In this document: in pieces, positions 1 to 6,628 of the stretch | How positions within the stretch are numbered: the first letter of the stretch is position 1 | Layout: every line of letters starts with the position of its first letter | Origin: Acidimicrobiales bacterium | Lineage (GTDB): Bacteria; Actinomycetota; Acidimicrobiia; Acidimicrobiales; Acidimicrobilacustridaceae | NCBI GenBank assembly: GCA_023264135.1 | Contig: JALQSZ010000008.1 | Location: 1 to 16,392 of the forward strand | Reading direction: 5' to 3' | Length of the DNA stretch: 16,392 nucleotides | The notes under the pieces: model-generated | What the model was told of the DNA's origin: nothing | Database searches by the model: none | Seen by the model: only the letters and a program-made list of their open reading frames with translations | Position numbers and translations under genes: made by a program

Positions 1-1
1 G

Positions 2-271
2 GAGTACGACCCGTTCTTTGCAACGGCTCGTCGATTCGCATGGCTGATCGGCCGTCCGAAGCTTCTGCAATTCCTTCTTGGTATCGCATTGTCGACCGGC
101 TTCACGATGAAGCTGGTGCTCGACATCATGGCCAACCTTGTCGATATGGAACATCCTGGTTTGGCGGGCCGTTCGCTCACGATCGGTGGCAAAGCGTTGG
201 CATTGGCTGATCCGCTTCTTGTGCGTTCTTCGGCGAAACCGAAGGACAAGACGACAACTCCCGTCGGGTAG
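2..271 (+). CDS. C-terminal end of a probable FAD-dependent oxidoreductase (geranylgeranyl reductase family)
   Basis: The gene runs in from the left edge; 89 codons are visible before the TAG at 269-271. The fragment begins EYDPFFATARRFAWLIGRP and continues as a mostly helical stretch rich in Leu, Phe and Met, ending in a polar, Lys-rich tail (KPKDKTTTPVG). The helical end, with a membrane-leaning segment and an 'MANLVD'-like helix, resembles the C-termini of actinobacterial geranylgeranyl-reductase/MenJ-type flavoproteins, which reduce isoprenoid double bonds. The FAD-binding N-terminal half is outside the window, so the family call rests on C-terminal resemblance only. A 40-nt gap without a terminator-like hairpin separates it from the SDR gene, so the two may share a transcript. 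Confidence 0.45.
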   Translation, partial: EYDPFFATARRFAWLIGRPKLLQFLLGIALSTGFTMKLVLDIMANLVDMEHPGLAGRSLTIGGKALALADPLLVRSSAKPKDKTTTPVG

Positions 272-311
272 GTTCAGGAGTCCCACAGGGGGACGAACGG
301 GGGAGTTAGTC

Positions 312-1169
312 ATGGGTAGTTCGCCAGTCGCCATTGTCACCGGCGCAAGTCGCGGTATCGGTCGAGCCGGTGCGCTTGCGCTTGCAGAGGCCGGATTCGA
401 TGTCGTTGTGAGCGCGCGCACGGTGCGCGAGGGCGAAGGCGTGGCCGAGCCCAATTCCGTTCGCGAAGAAGTCACGCTTGCGGTTCCCGGAAGTCTTGAG
501 CGCACGGCACAAGAGATCGAAGAGCGCGGTCAACGCGCGCTGATCGTGCCGATGGATCTCATCGATGTTGCATCAGTGAAAGCACTACCGGCCACGGTGA
601 TGGCCGAATGGGGCCGCATCGATGTGCTGTTCAACAACGCGATCTTCCGCGGTGTTGGCACGCTCGATCGCATTGCTGATCTCACCGTCGAGTCGATGAC
701 CAATCTTCTTGCCGGAAATTTCATGAATCAGATCCTGCTGATTCAACAGGTGATTCCACACATGCTCGCTGCTGGTGGGGGAACGATCATCGACATGGTG
801 TCGGGTTCGGCTCGTCTTGATCCCGCTGGTCCTCCCGGAGAGGGCGGCTGGGGCATCCTCTATTCCGCATCGAAAGCAGCCTTTGGTCGTGTCGCCGGAG
901 GCGTGAACGCGGAATATCGCGCGCAAGGAATCAAGGCGTTCAACGTTGATCCTGGCAACGTCGTGACCGAAGCTCGTAAAGCGGCAAAGCCCGACGATGA
1001 ATACAGCAGCGGCTATGGCAGCGAACCGGCCGAAGCGACTGGCCAAGTTGTGGCGTGGTTGGCGTCTGATCCGACTGCCGACAAGTTCCTCGGGAAGTGG
1101 ATCTTTGCGCCGAAGTTGTGTTCCGACCTCGGACTCCTTCCGGGATGGACCTTCCAGGCTCCGCAATGA
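312..1169 (+). CDS. SDR-family NAD(P)-dependent oxidoreductase, 285 aa, with long insertions
   Basis: This is a classical-fold short-chain dehydrogenase. The nucleotide-binding motif TGASRGIG lies at residues 10-17, the NNA motif at 108-110, and the catalytic pair is Tyr184 and Lys188 in YSASK. The active-site Ser is probably in SGS (164-166), which is 18-20 residues before Tyr instead of the usual 13, so there is a short insertion in the active-site loop. A second insertion (about 38-62) follows beta-2 and ends in PGSL. Both insertions recur in the SDRs at 11119 and 15339. The ATG at 312 is chosen because a GGGGGAG ribosome site sits about 8 nt upstream and the Rossmann strand begins at once; the frame stays open upstream to 138 but that part overlaps the preceding gene. 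The stop overlaps the next gene's start. The substrate is unknown. Confidence 0.9.
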   Translation: MGSSPVAIVTGASRGIGRAGALALAEAGFDVVVSARTVREGEGVAEPNSVREEVTLAVPGSLERTAQEIEERGQRALIVPMDLIDVASVKALPATVMAEWGRIDVLFNNAIFRGVGTLDRIADLTVESMTNLLAGNFMNQILLIQQVIPHMLAAGGGTIIDMVSGSARLDPAGPPGEGGWGILYSASKAAFGRVAGGVNAEYRAQGIKAFNVDPGNVVTEARKAAKPDDEYSSGYGSEPAEATGQVVAWLASDPTADKFLGKWIFAPKLCSDLGLLPGWTFQAPQ

Positions 1170-1627
1170 ACGCAGATCAGTTACAGGAACTTTCCGATCG
1201 ACTCGAAATTCGCAAGGTTGTCGAGGATTACGCGCGATGTGCCGACCGCATCGATAACGAAGGTCTCGCCGGGCTCTTTGCCCCCGAAGGTGTGTTGCGA
1301 ATTTTTGAACGCGGCAACCCTGAACCGGTTCGCCAACGTGTTGGTCGCGCCGAGATTTCCGAAGCCATCAAGGGTCTGTCGCGTTACGAGGTCACCATGC
1401 ATGCGGTGGCGAATCACTACGTGGTGTTGAACGGCGATGTTGCAACTGGCGAGACCTATTGCCGAGCAACGCATATTCGTCCGGTCGAAGGCGGCGCACC
1501 CGAAGCTCGCGAGAATTACGTCATGAACATTCGCTATCTCGACGACTACGTGCGTCTCCCCGAGGGATGGCGCATCGCCAAGCGTGAACTCCAAGTGGAG
1601 TTCACCGAGGTATTCCCCATTTTGTAA
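1166..1627 (+). CDS. SnoaL-like (NTF2-fold) protein, 153 aa
   Basis: The start helix DRLEIRKVVEDYARCADRID, followed by a loop with FAPEGVLRI and a strand-rich C-terminal half (HAVANHYVVLNG, YVMNIRYLDDYV, WRIAKRELQVEF), is typical of the SnoaL_4 branch of the NTF2-like alpha+beta cone fold. Members are small cyclases, isomerases, dehydratases or ring-hydroxylating-oxygenase beta-subunit relatives, and many have no known reaction. Length fits the family. The ATG at 1166 overlaps the upstream SDR stop (ATGA), which indicates translational coupling and shared expression; the frame stays open upstream but only inside the SDR gene. The pairing suggests that the two proteins act on the same or successive intermediates, which is inference. 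Confidence 0.8.
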   Translation: MNADQLQELSDRLEIRKVVEDYARCADRIDNEGLAGLFAPEGVLRIFERGNPEPVRQRVGRAEISEAIKGLSRYEVTMHAVANHYVVLNGDVATGETYCRATHIRPVEGGAPEARENYVMNIRYLDDYVRLPEGWRIAKRELQVEFTEVFPIL

Positions 1628-1690
1628 GTCGCAAGCTGAAGTGGGCGGTGGGCAGCACGTACTGGCGTCTGTCTGCGAAGGGGCGGACTC

Positions 1691-1709
1691 GTGACATCTA
1701 TACTGTCAC
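1691..1709 (+). promoter_or_regulatory. Palindrome GTGACA-N7-TGTCAC over a possible -10 box
   Basis: Perfect 6-base arms (1691-1696 and 1704-1709) flank TCTATAC. The sequence TATACT at 1699-1704 resembles a -10 hexamer and lies 73 nt before the ATG of the surface-protein gene. No convincing -35 box is found 16-18 bp upstream, so the promoter would be weak or activator-dependent. A dimeric regulator binding the palindrome would cover the -10 region. The palindrome is seen directly; its role is inference. Confidence 0.4.
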
Positions 1710-1711
1710 TA

Positions 1712-1742
1712 TCGATTTCTCGTCAGCATGGCGAGAAATCGA
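1712..1742 (+). other. Strong intergenic RNA hairpin, 14 pairs with a 3-nt loop
   Basis: The arms at 1712-1722 and 1732-1742 are an 11-bp perfect inverted repeat (core CGATTTCTCG / CGAGAAATCG). A G-U pair and two more pairs extend the stem inward, closing a GCA loop at 1726-1728. No T-run follows, so it is not a standard intrinsic terminator. It lies after the SnoaL-like gene and 34 nt before the surface-protein start. It would be in that gene's 5' leader if transcription starts near TATACT at 1699. It could protect mRNA, bind a protein, or mark the end of the upstream operon. Confidence 0.6.
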
Positions 1743-1776
1743 CGATTGGATTTGGGTTTAGGGCGAAGGTTTGGAA

Positions 1777-3432
1777 ATGAAAAAACGAAGCGCGCTTGTC
1801 GCGGTCATCGTGGCCGTCTTTGCTGCATTGACGGTGACCTCTTCCGTGTCGGCGACAGGAACGTGGTCGAATGCTTCGGCGATGCCGAACTTCGCCACCT
1901 TGAACGCTGGCGGAGGCGTCGGTTGGCACGACCATGTGATCACGTGTCTGAGCGCTGGGAACTGCACCGCGGCAGGAACCTATGTCGACGCCACCGGCTC
2001 ACAGGGGTATGTCGTTTCGCAAGTCAACGGGGTGTGGCAGAACGCGATCACGATTCCTGGGCTCGTCGCGCTGAATACCGGGCACTACACCGAAGTGGAC
2101 GGGATTTCGTGTTCAAGTATGGGCAATTGTTCGGTGATTGGCGCAACAAATAATGCGTACGCATTTGTTGTCGATCAGGTCAATGGCGTGTGGGGCCAGG
2201 CACAACTCGTCCAAGGGTTCAACCTCATCGGTTCAAGCCTTGGGCATTCGGCGCTGTACACCATCTCGTGTGTGACCGACGGAAACTGTGAAGCCGGCGG
2301 TTACTTCGACACCACCAGCTTCCACCGTGCGTTTGCGATGTCACGCGTGAACGGAACCTGGCAATCGCCGTTTCTGATTCCCGGTTTGGCCGCAATCGAC
2401 AATGGAAACTCTCGATTGACTGCGCTTTCGTGTTCAAGCGTGGACAACTGTTCCGCAGCGGGTTACTACCGCACCGGAGCGAATGTTCGAAATGTCTTCG
2501 TCGTCGACAAAGTCAATGGCACATGGCAGACCGTTTCGGTCTTTCCGGCACTCAACGCGGCGAACACTGGCAGTGATGCCTACCCTGAATCACTTTCATG
2601 CTGGAGTGATGGGAATTGTTCGGTTTCAGGCCACTACGCCACGACCGGCGCGCAGGCGTTTCTCGCCGATCGGGTAAATGGTGTTTGGCAAACCCCACTC
2701 TTGTTTCCCAGTGTGGTGGCGCTTAATACCGCGGGAGGTGCGACCTTCATTTCTGTTGCATGCCCATCAGACGGCAGCTGTGTTGCTGGTGGTTGGTATT
2801 CAATCCAAGGCGGCACTGTCGATCTGATCGCGAATCGAGTGAATGGCGTGTGGCAAACACCCTCGCGGCTTCCGGGTACGTCAACGCTCGATACGAACCA
2901 CGAAGCGTGGGTTGAAGGGGTCGGCTGCGCTGCGGATGGCACCTGTGTCGCGACGGGTGGGTATCGAGATAGCGCCGGTTATCAGTCTTTTACGTCATTA
3001 CTCTCAGGCGGAGCTTGGCAGAACGCAGCCGAGGTTCCTGGTCTTCATGTCATGAATGGCGGTGGAGAATCCTGGGGTCACCGAGTGGCCTGCGTGAACG
3101 GCGGAACCTGCAGTCTCATCGGGCAGTACAAACCTTCAACAGTGCGACAGATGTATGTCGCCGACCTTGTTGGTGCGGCACCTTCGTCATCATCAAGTTC
3201 GTCGTCCTCCTCGTCGAGTTCAACAACAACGACGGTAGGTGTCGGTTTGGGCAACACGAATAGTGACGCAGGCGTGACCGAGGTTGGCTTGGACGCCCCT
3301 GCTGCTAGTTCAGGGGGATTGCCCGCGACCGGTACCGATGTGTCGACGATGGCGGTTCTCGCCGGCATGCTTCTCGTTACTGGCGGTGCACTCGCTGGTA
3401 TGGCGCAACGGAAGCGTCGAACAGCCCGTTAA
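1777..3432 (+). CDS. Secreted LPxTG-anchored repeat protein, 551 aa
   Basis: Residues 1-26 are a signal peptide (MKKR, hydrophobic core, SVSA). Residues 28-466 are eight tandem repeats of 52-57 residues. Each has a G[VTA]W start, a region often reading PGLxxLNxG, a C-x5-C pair (for example CLSAGNC, CWSDGNC, CAADGTC), then usually a G-[YW] strand and a VNG end. A linker of 13 Ser (470-482) and 4 Thr follows. The end is a sortase signal: LPATG at 515-519, a membrane segment at about 522-542 and the basic tail RKRRTAR. The protein is therefore expected on the cell wall. The repeats recall the Cys-paired repeats (CxSxxxCxAVG with W-x-G-xx-W) of other actinobacterial secreted proteins, possibly beta-propeller blades, but no enzyme motif is visible. 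ATG 1777 is preferred over TTG 1771 because GAAGG lies 7-8 nt upstream and MKKR begins the signal peptide. The stop overlaps the stop of the convergent gene. No sortase gene is in view. Confidence 0.88.
   Translation: MKKRSALVAVIVAVFAALTVTSSVSATGTWSNASAMPNFATLNAGGGVGWHDHVITCLSAGNCTAAGTYVDATGSQGYVVSQVNGVWQNAITIPGLVALNTGHYTEVDGISCSSMGNCSVIGATNNAYAFVVDQVNGVWGQAQLVQGFNLIGSSLGHSALYTISCVTDGNCEAGGYFDTTSFHRAFAMSRVNGTWQSPFLIPGLAAIDNGNSRLTALSCSSVDNCSAAGYYRTGANVRNVFVVDKVNGTWQTVSVFPALNAANTGSDAYPESLSCWSDGNCSVSGHYATTGAQAFLADRVNGVWQTPLLFPSVVALNTAGGATFISVACPSDGSCVAGGWYSIQGGTVDLIANRVNGVWQTPSRLPGTSTLDTNHEAWVEGVGCAADGTCVATGGYRDSAGYQSFTSLLSGGAWQNAAEVPGLHVMNGGGESWGHRVACVNGGTCSLIGQYKPSTVRQMYVADLVGAAPSSSSSSSSSSSSSTTTTVGVGLGNTNSDAGVTEVGLDAPAASSGGLPATGTDVSTMAVLAGMLLVTGGALAGMAQRKRRTAR
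1858..3174 (+). repeat. Eight tandem protein-coding repeats of about 165 bp
   Basis: Repeat starts fall at residues 28, 85, 137, 193, 248, 302, 357 and 412 of the surface protein. All eight keep both Cys of C-x5-C. The first seven units end in VN or SG before the next GxW, and the last ends in VG. The units have diverged in DNA sequence, so this is an old duplication series and not a fresh, slippage-prone array. Eight blades could close one beta-propeller, which is inference. Confidence 0.85.
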
Positions 3433-4499
3433 CTCGCGGAGTAGTGGCCGCGCAGCGTTGGAACTGACGACGAGTTGGCCATCTCGAGAGCGAGGTTGGC
3501 TAATTCGGCGATGGTGTTTTCTGTGCGCGCTGTGTCTTCGTCGGGTCGTGTCGCTTTGATTCGGGCCAATGCGCCTTCGGTGATGATCGAAAGTTTGAAA
3601 ACAGCAAGCACTCGGTACACATCGATGTCGCGGATCGATCTCCCACTGGTTTGTTCATAACGCGCCAGCAAGTGATCGCCCGATGGAAACCCTGGGTTGA
3701 GGCGATGAGGTTGGGGAGAGCGGCTGCGCCACATGATCTCGCCCGCTTCGCCCCAATACACGCTCACCATTCCGAGATCGGTGAGCGGATCACCAAGTGT
3801 CGACATTTCCCAGTCGAGTACCGCGACCATCCGTGCCGGATTGGTTCGACTCCACATCGTGTTGTTGAACGAATAGTCGCCATGAACGATTGATGCGTCG
3901 GTATGTGTCGGAATTGATCGCTTCAGTCGCTGTGCAACTTCGTCGACGGCGGGAAGATCTCGCTGTTTCGACTTTTCCCATTGCGTGCACCAGCGATTGA
4001 TCTGGCGCTCGAGGAATCCGACAGGTTTACCGAGTTGACCGAGTCCAACCGCTTCGAAATCGACCGCGTGTAATTGTGCGAGTACATCGATGAGTTCGTT
4101 GGAAGCGGCGAACGCCTGTTGTTCGGTGAGGTGAGCAACTTGGTCGGTATCGGAGTACACGATGCCATCGACGAAGTTCATGAGATAGAACGGCACGCCG
4201 ATGACCGAGTCGTCCTCACACATGGCGACGGTAGTTGGTACCGGAACATCGGTGTGCTGCAAGCCTGTTTGCACTCGAAATTCGCGGCCCATGTCATTCG
4301 CGGTTGCGAGAAACGCTCCCACCGGTGGGCGGCGAAGGACCCAATCGTTTATGTCATCTTGAACGCGAAATGTGAGATTCGATGAACCGCCTGACAGGTG
4401 TGACACCGTGAGAGGCCCGCGTGATTTTGGAACATTGGCCGCTACCCACGAGCTGAGTGCGTCGACGGGTACTGCTTCGGCCACCTGTTCGGGGTTCAT
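3429..4499 (-). CDS. Phosphotransferase-family protein (APH / ACAD10-11-like), 356 aa
   Basis: This is a protein-kinase-like fold of the aminoglycoside phosphotransferase superfamily. An N-terminal lobe has the glycine-rich turn LSGGSSNLTF (35-44) and VLRRPP (54-59). The catalytic loop is HGDYSFNN (206-213; Asp208 is the likely base and Asn213 a metal ligand) and the metal motif is DWE (229-231) in DWEMSTLGDPLTDLG. The wording VLRRPP...HGD...DWE-STLGDPL matches the acyl-CoA-dehydrogenase-associated branch (ACAD10/11 N-terminal domain type), not drug-resistance enzymes. That branch is linked to phosphorylation of hydroxyacyl-type substrates. The ATG at 4499 is chosen because it forms an ATGA overlap with the upstream reductase stop, showing coupling. 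It is the last gene of the TauD operon, and its TAA overlaps the stop of the convergent surface-protein gene. Confidence 0.88.
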   Translation of the reverse strand: MNPEQVAEAVPVDALSSWVAANVPKSRGPLTVSHLSGGSSNLTFRVQDDINDWVLRRPPVGAFLATANDMGREFRVQTGLQHTDVPVPTTVAMCEDDSVIGVPFYLMNFVDGIVYSDTDQVAHLTEQQAFAASNELIDVLAQLHAVDFEAVGLGQLGKPVGFLERQINRWCTQWEKSKQRDLPAVDEVAQRLKRSIPTHTDASIVHGDYSFNNTMWSRTNPARMVAVLDWEMSTLGDPLTDLGMVSVYWGEAGEIMWRSRSPQPHRLNPGFPSGDHLLARYEQTSGRSIRDIDVYRVLAVFKLSIITEGALARIKATRPDEDTARTENTIAELANLALEMANSSSVPTLRGHYSAS

Positions 4500-5713
4500 G
4501 CGATTGGAGCAGACACGGTGATGGGGTCGGGATTGTCGACCACGCAGCGACTGCCGCTGTAGATCGACACCATGCACTTATTGCAATGAATGCAATTGCC
4601 TTCGGTCTGCGTTCCGTCTTGCATCCGCTTGATGAGATCGGGTTCGCGCAACACGGCGCGACCCATCGCAACGAAATCGAATCCGTCGGCCATCGCCTGC
4701 TGCACTGTTGCCAGGTTGTTGATGCCGCCAAGAAAGATGAGCGGCATATCGAGTGCCGCGCGCACATCGAGTGCCATCGGACGGAAGTACGCCTCTTCGA
4801 ACGGATACGAGGGCATGAATTTCTTGCCAAAGAACTTAAACCCGAGGGCCATTGGCTTCGGGAGGACCTTGGCGAAGTCTTCGCGCGGCGCATCGCCCTT
4901 AAACAGGTAAATGGGATTGGCCAGCGACGAACCGCCAGTCATTTCCAGCGCATTCAGATGGCCGTCGTCCTGGAGCATTTTCGCGAACGCCGTGCTCTCT
5001 GGGGGAGTGAAGCCCCCGGGAACGCCGTCGTTCAGGCTGATCTTCGCGGTGACCGCCATGGTCGACGGAACCGCATCGCGCACAGCGGCAATAACTTGCC
5101 GAGCAAATCGAGCGCGGTTTTCGAGCGAACCACTCCACTCGTCTTTGCGCTTATTGAATTTCGGACTCAGAAACGATGACAACAAGTAGTTGTGGGCGAG
5201 GTGGATTTCAATTGAATCGAATCCGGCCTCGGCCATCAGCCGTGCGCCGTTCGCGTAATCGTTGGTGACGCGTTCGATTTCGGTGGGAGTGATCGAACGT
5301 GTCATTTTGCCGTTGAGCGGATTCATCATCTTGCTTGCGGCAAGCGATGGGACACCGTTCTTCTTTGCATTTGCAACTGGTCCGGCATGACCGATCTGAC
5401 CGGCAACCAACGCGCCCTCGTCGTGCATGGTGTCGACGAACTTCCTGAGACCCGGAACAGCCGCCGGACGCAACCACATGCACCCGTCGTCGGTTCGACC
5501 CTCGGGGGCAACGGCCAAGTACGCAAGCGTGGTCATCGCGACGCCGCCGCGAACCGGCCGCAAGTGGTAATCGATGAGTTCCTGCGTGACGAGACCCTGA
5601 GGGGTAACACCTTCGAACGTTGCGGCCTTAATGAACCGGTTCTTCAGTGTGAGCGGCCCGAGGGTCGCCGGCGCGAACGGATCGGGAATGGTGCGGTTGG
5701 TTGCATCGGTCAT
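4496..5713 (-). CDS. NADH:flavin oxidoreductase, Old Yellow Enzyme family, 405 aa
   Basis: An FMN TIM-barrel ene-reductase. PFAPATLGPLTLKNR (12-26) is the usual N-terminal strand. GQIGHAG (105-111) is at the flavin site. The block EIHLAHNYLLSSFLSP with DEWSGSLENR (169-200) carries substrate-binding His171/His174 and is the family signature. FLGGINNLATVQQ and GFDFVAMGRAVLREP (327-358) form the FMN phosphate site. The end has CIHCNKC (Cys374, 377, 380) and Cys390, which recalls the Fe-S ligands of 2,4-dienoyl-CoA reductases but with different spacing, and the second, NADPH-binding half of those enzymes is absent. It probably reduces an activated C=C bond. The start at 5713 gives the expected N-terminus; it lies 5 nt after the upstream stop, with only a weak GGTGA ribosome site. 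Confidence 0.9.
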   Translation of the reverse strand: MTDATNRTIPDPFAPATLGPLTLKNRFIKAATFEGVTPQGLVTQELIDYHLRPVRGGVAMTTLAYLAVAPEGRTDDGCMWLRPAAVPGLRKFVDTMHDEGALVAGQIGHAGPVANAKKNGVPSLAASKMMNPLNGKMTRSITPTEIERVTNDYANGARLMAEAGFDSIEIHLAHNYLLSSFLSPKFNKRKDEWSGSLENRARFARQVIAAVRDAVPSTMAVTAKISLNDGVPGGFTPPESTAFAKMLQDDGHLNALEMTGGSSLANPIYLFKGDAPREDFAKVLPKPMALGFKFFGKKFMPSYPFEEAYFRPMALDVRAALDMPLIFLGGINNLATVQQAMADGFDFVAMGRAVLREPDLIKRMQDGTQTEGNCIHCNKCMVSIYSGSRCVVDNPDPITVSAPIA

Positions 5714-5718
5714 GGCGT

Positions 5719-6543
5719 TCACCACAATTCGTCGACGTAGGTGTCCGTTCCAACGACCGTCCGGAAGAACGGTGCAACGAGATGCACATCGGCCAAGCCG
5801 GCGGCGGCAACTGCATCGGTGTAGGTCCTCATGCGGTCGAGCGATTTGGTGACATCGCCACGAACGAAAATGACCTGCACGAGTCGTTCTGGGCCGCCGG
5901 CGGGTGTGCCGAGATCCATTGGTTGATCTGCGGCCGGAGTCGCGACGGGCTGCCATGACGACACGATTTCGATATCGGAACCGTTCATGAGATCGGCGTA
6001 GACGCCAGAGCTTTCAAGTGCAGCGTGCACGCTCTTCGCGCTGTTCCCTTCACGAGCGTCGAAGAACACCGTGAAGATGCCGTCGTACGCGCTATCGAGG
6101 GCAACATCAACCGGCACGCCGTCGGCATCGCGATTTGCTGCACCGATGAAGTCGAAAAGATTTGTGTGCGTGTGCTTGCGCTCGGGGAATCCACGGTTGT
6201 TTGTGTACAACCAGGTCACGCGCTCGGTGCTCCAGTCGTTCCAGTCGTCGTGATGGCCACCTTCGACCCAATAAATCGCGACGTACGAACCGGAGTCGAT
6301 GGGGTTGGCAACAGCAGTGTCGCCTTCAGGCCAACGAAGATCTTTGAGGCGGCGAGGAGCAACCCAGCGTGAGCCAGCCATCTGGTGCGGGGCGACCATG
6401 CAACCGGCGTAGAAGTGATCGCGCTCGTACCAACGGTTGTAGGCCGACTCGAAGCCCGGATTGGGATCGACCATGGTCAACAACATCGATCCGACCTTCA
6501 TCGGATAGTCGTTCAGCCCGCCAACATCGAGTGGATATGCCAT
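5719..6543 (-). CDS. Conserved-looking protein of unknown function, possibly EthD-like, 274 aa
   Basis: No enzyme signature is recognised. The N-terminal part (about 18-70) reads as a strand, then NRWYERDHFYAGCMVAP and a basic strand, in the order seen in dimeric alpha+beta barrel (EthD/Dabb-like) proteins. The C-terminal part (about 215-270) repeats the pattern more loosely (RLVQVIFVRGD, then a helix, then DVHLVAPFF), so it may be two barrel halves in one chain. A His-rich stretch, GGHHDDWNDW (95-104), and KHTHTN follow the first half. There is no signal peptide or membrane segment. ATG 6543 is chosen over GTG 6555 because AAGGAA sits just upstream of it. The gene ends 5 nt before the reductase start, so a shared job in the same pathway is likely. 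Confidence 0.6.
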   Translation of the reverse strand: MAYPLDVGGLNDYPMKVGSMLLTMVDPNPGFESAYNRWYERDHFYAGCMVAPHQMAGSRWVAPRRLKDLRWPEGDTAVANPIDSGSYVAIYWVEGGHHDDWNDWSTERVTWLYTNNRGFPERKHTHTNLFDFIGAANRDADGVPVDVALDSAYDGIFTVFFDAREGNSAKSVHAALESSGVYADLMNGSDIEIVSSWQPVATPAADQPMDLGTPAGGPERLVQVIFVRGDVTKSLDRMRTYTDAVAAAGLADVHLVAPFFRTVVGTDTYVDELW

Positions 6544-6628
6544 GAGTTCCTTCACTTTCGAACGCGGGCGAATCGCCCCCCGGTGAAGGTTGAAACTAGT
6601 CGTTCAGCGTTCGTCGCTGAGCGGCCAC
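6544..6628. other. 85-nt intercistronic gap with two hairpins
   Basis: This gap separates the dioxygenase from the rest of its operon. It holds a 9-bp stem with one G-U pair and a 5-nt loop at 6601-6623, and a 5-bp GGGCG/CGCCC stem with an AAT loop at 6566-6578. Neither is followed on the minus strand by a clear T-run, so neither is a clear terminator. The first may lower read-through or set the 3' end of the dioxygenase mRNA. No convincing promoter is seen. Confidence 0.4.

Noticed and set aside
138..311. N-terminal extension of the SDR at 312
   Set aside because: It overlaps the preceding gene in another frame, is Arg/Trp-rich and unlike SDRs; the ATG at 312 has a ribosome site and directly precedes the Rossmann strand.
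585..1166. 193-codon open frame antisense to the SDR at 312
   Set aside because: Its composition is that of an antisense shadow, with no domain or ribosome site.
1712..1742. Intrinsic terminator after the SnoaL-like gene
   Set aside because: The stem is strong but no T-run follows and the stem middle is A/T-rich, so it is listed as a hairpin of unknown role.
3180..3237. Ser-codon tract as a phase-variable microsatellite
   Set aside because: The 13 Ser codons are mixed (TCG, TCA, TCC, AGT), so slippage is unlikely.
3429..4499. Aminoglycoside-resistance kinase
   Set aside because: The motif wording and operon fit the acyl-CoA-associated APH branch, not resistance enzymes.
4457..5179. 240-codon open frame antisense to the ene-reductase
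   Set aside because: It is a shadow of a gene with full family motifs on the other strand, and its residues show no known fold.
5714..5956. Extension of the ene-reductase upstream of 5713
   Set aside because: It is Arg-rich, lies inside the upstream gene and has no family match.
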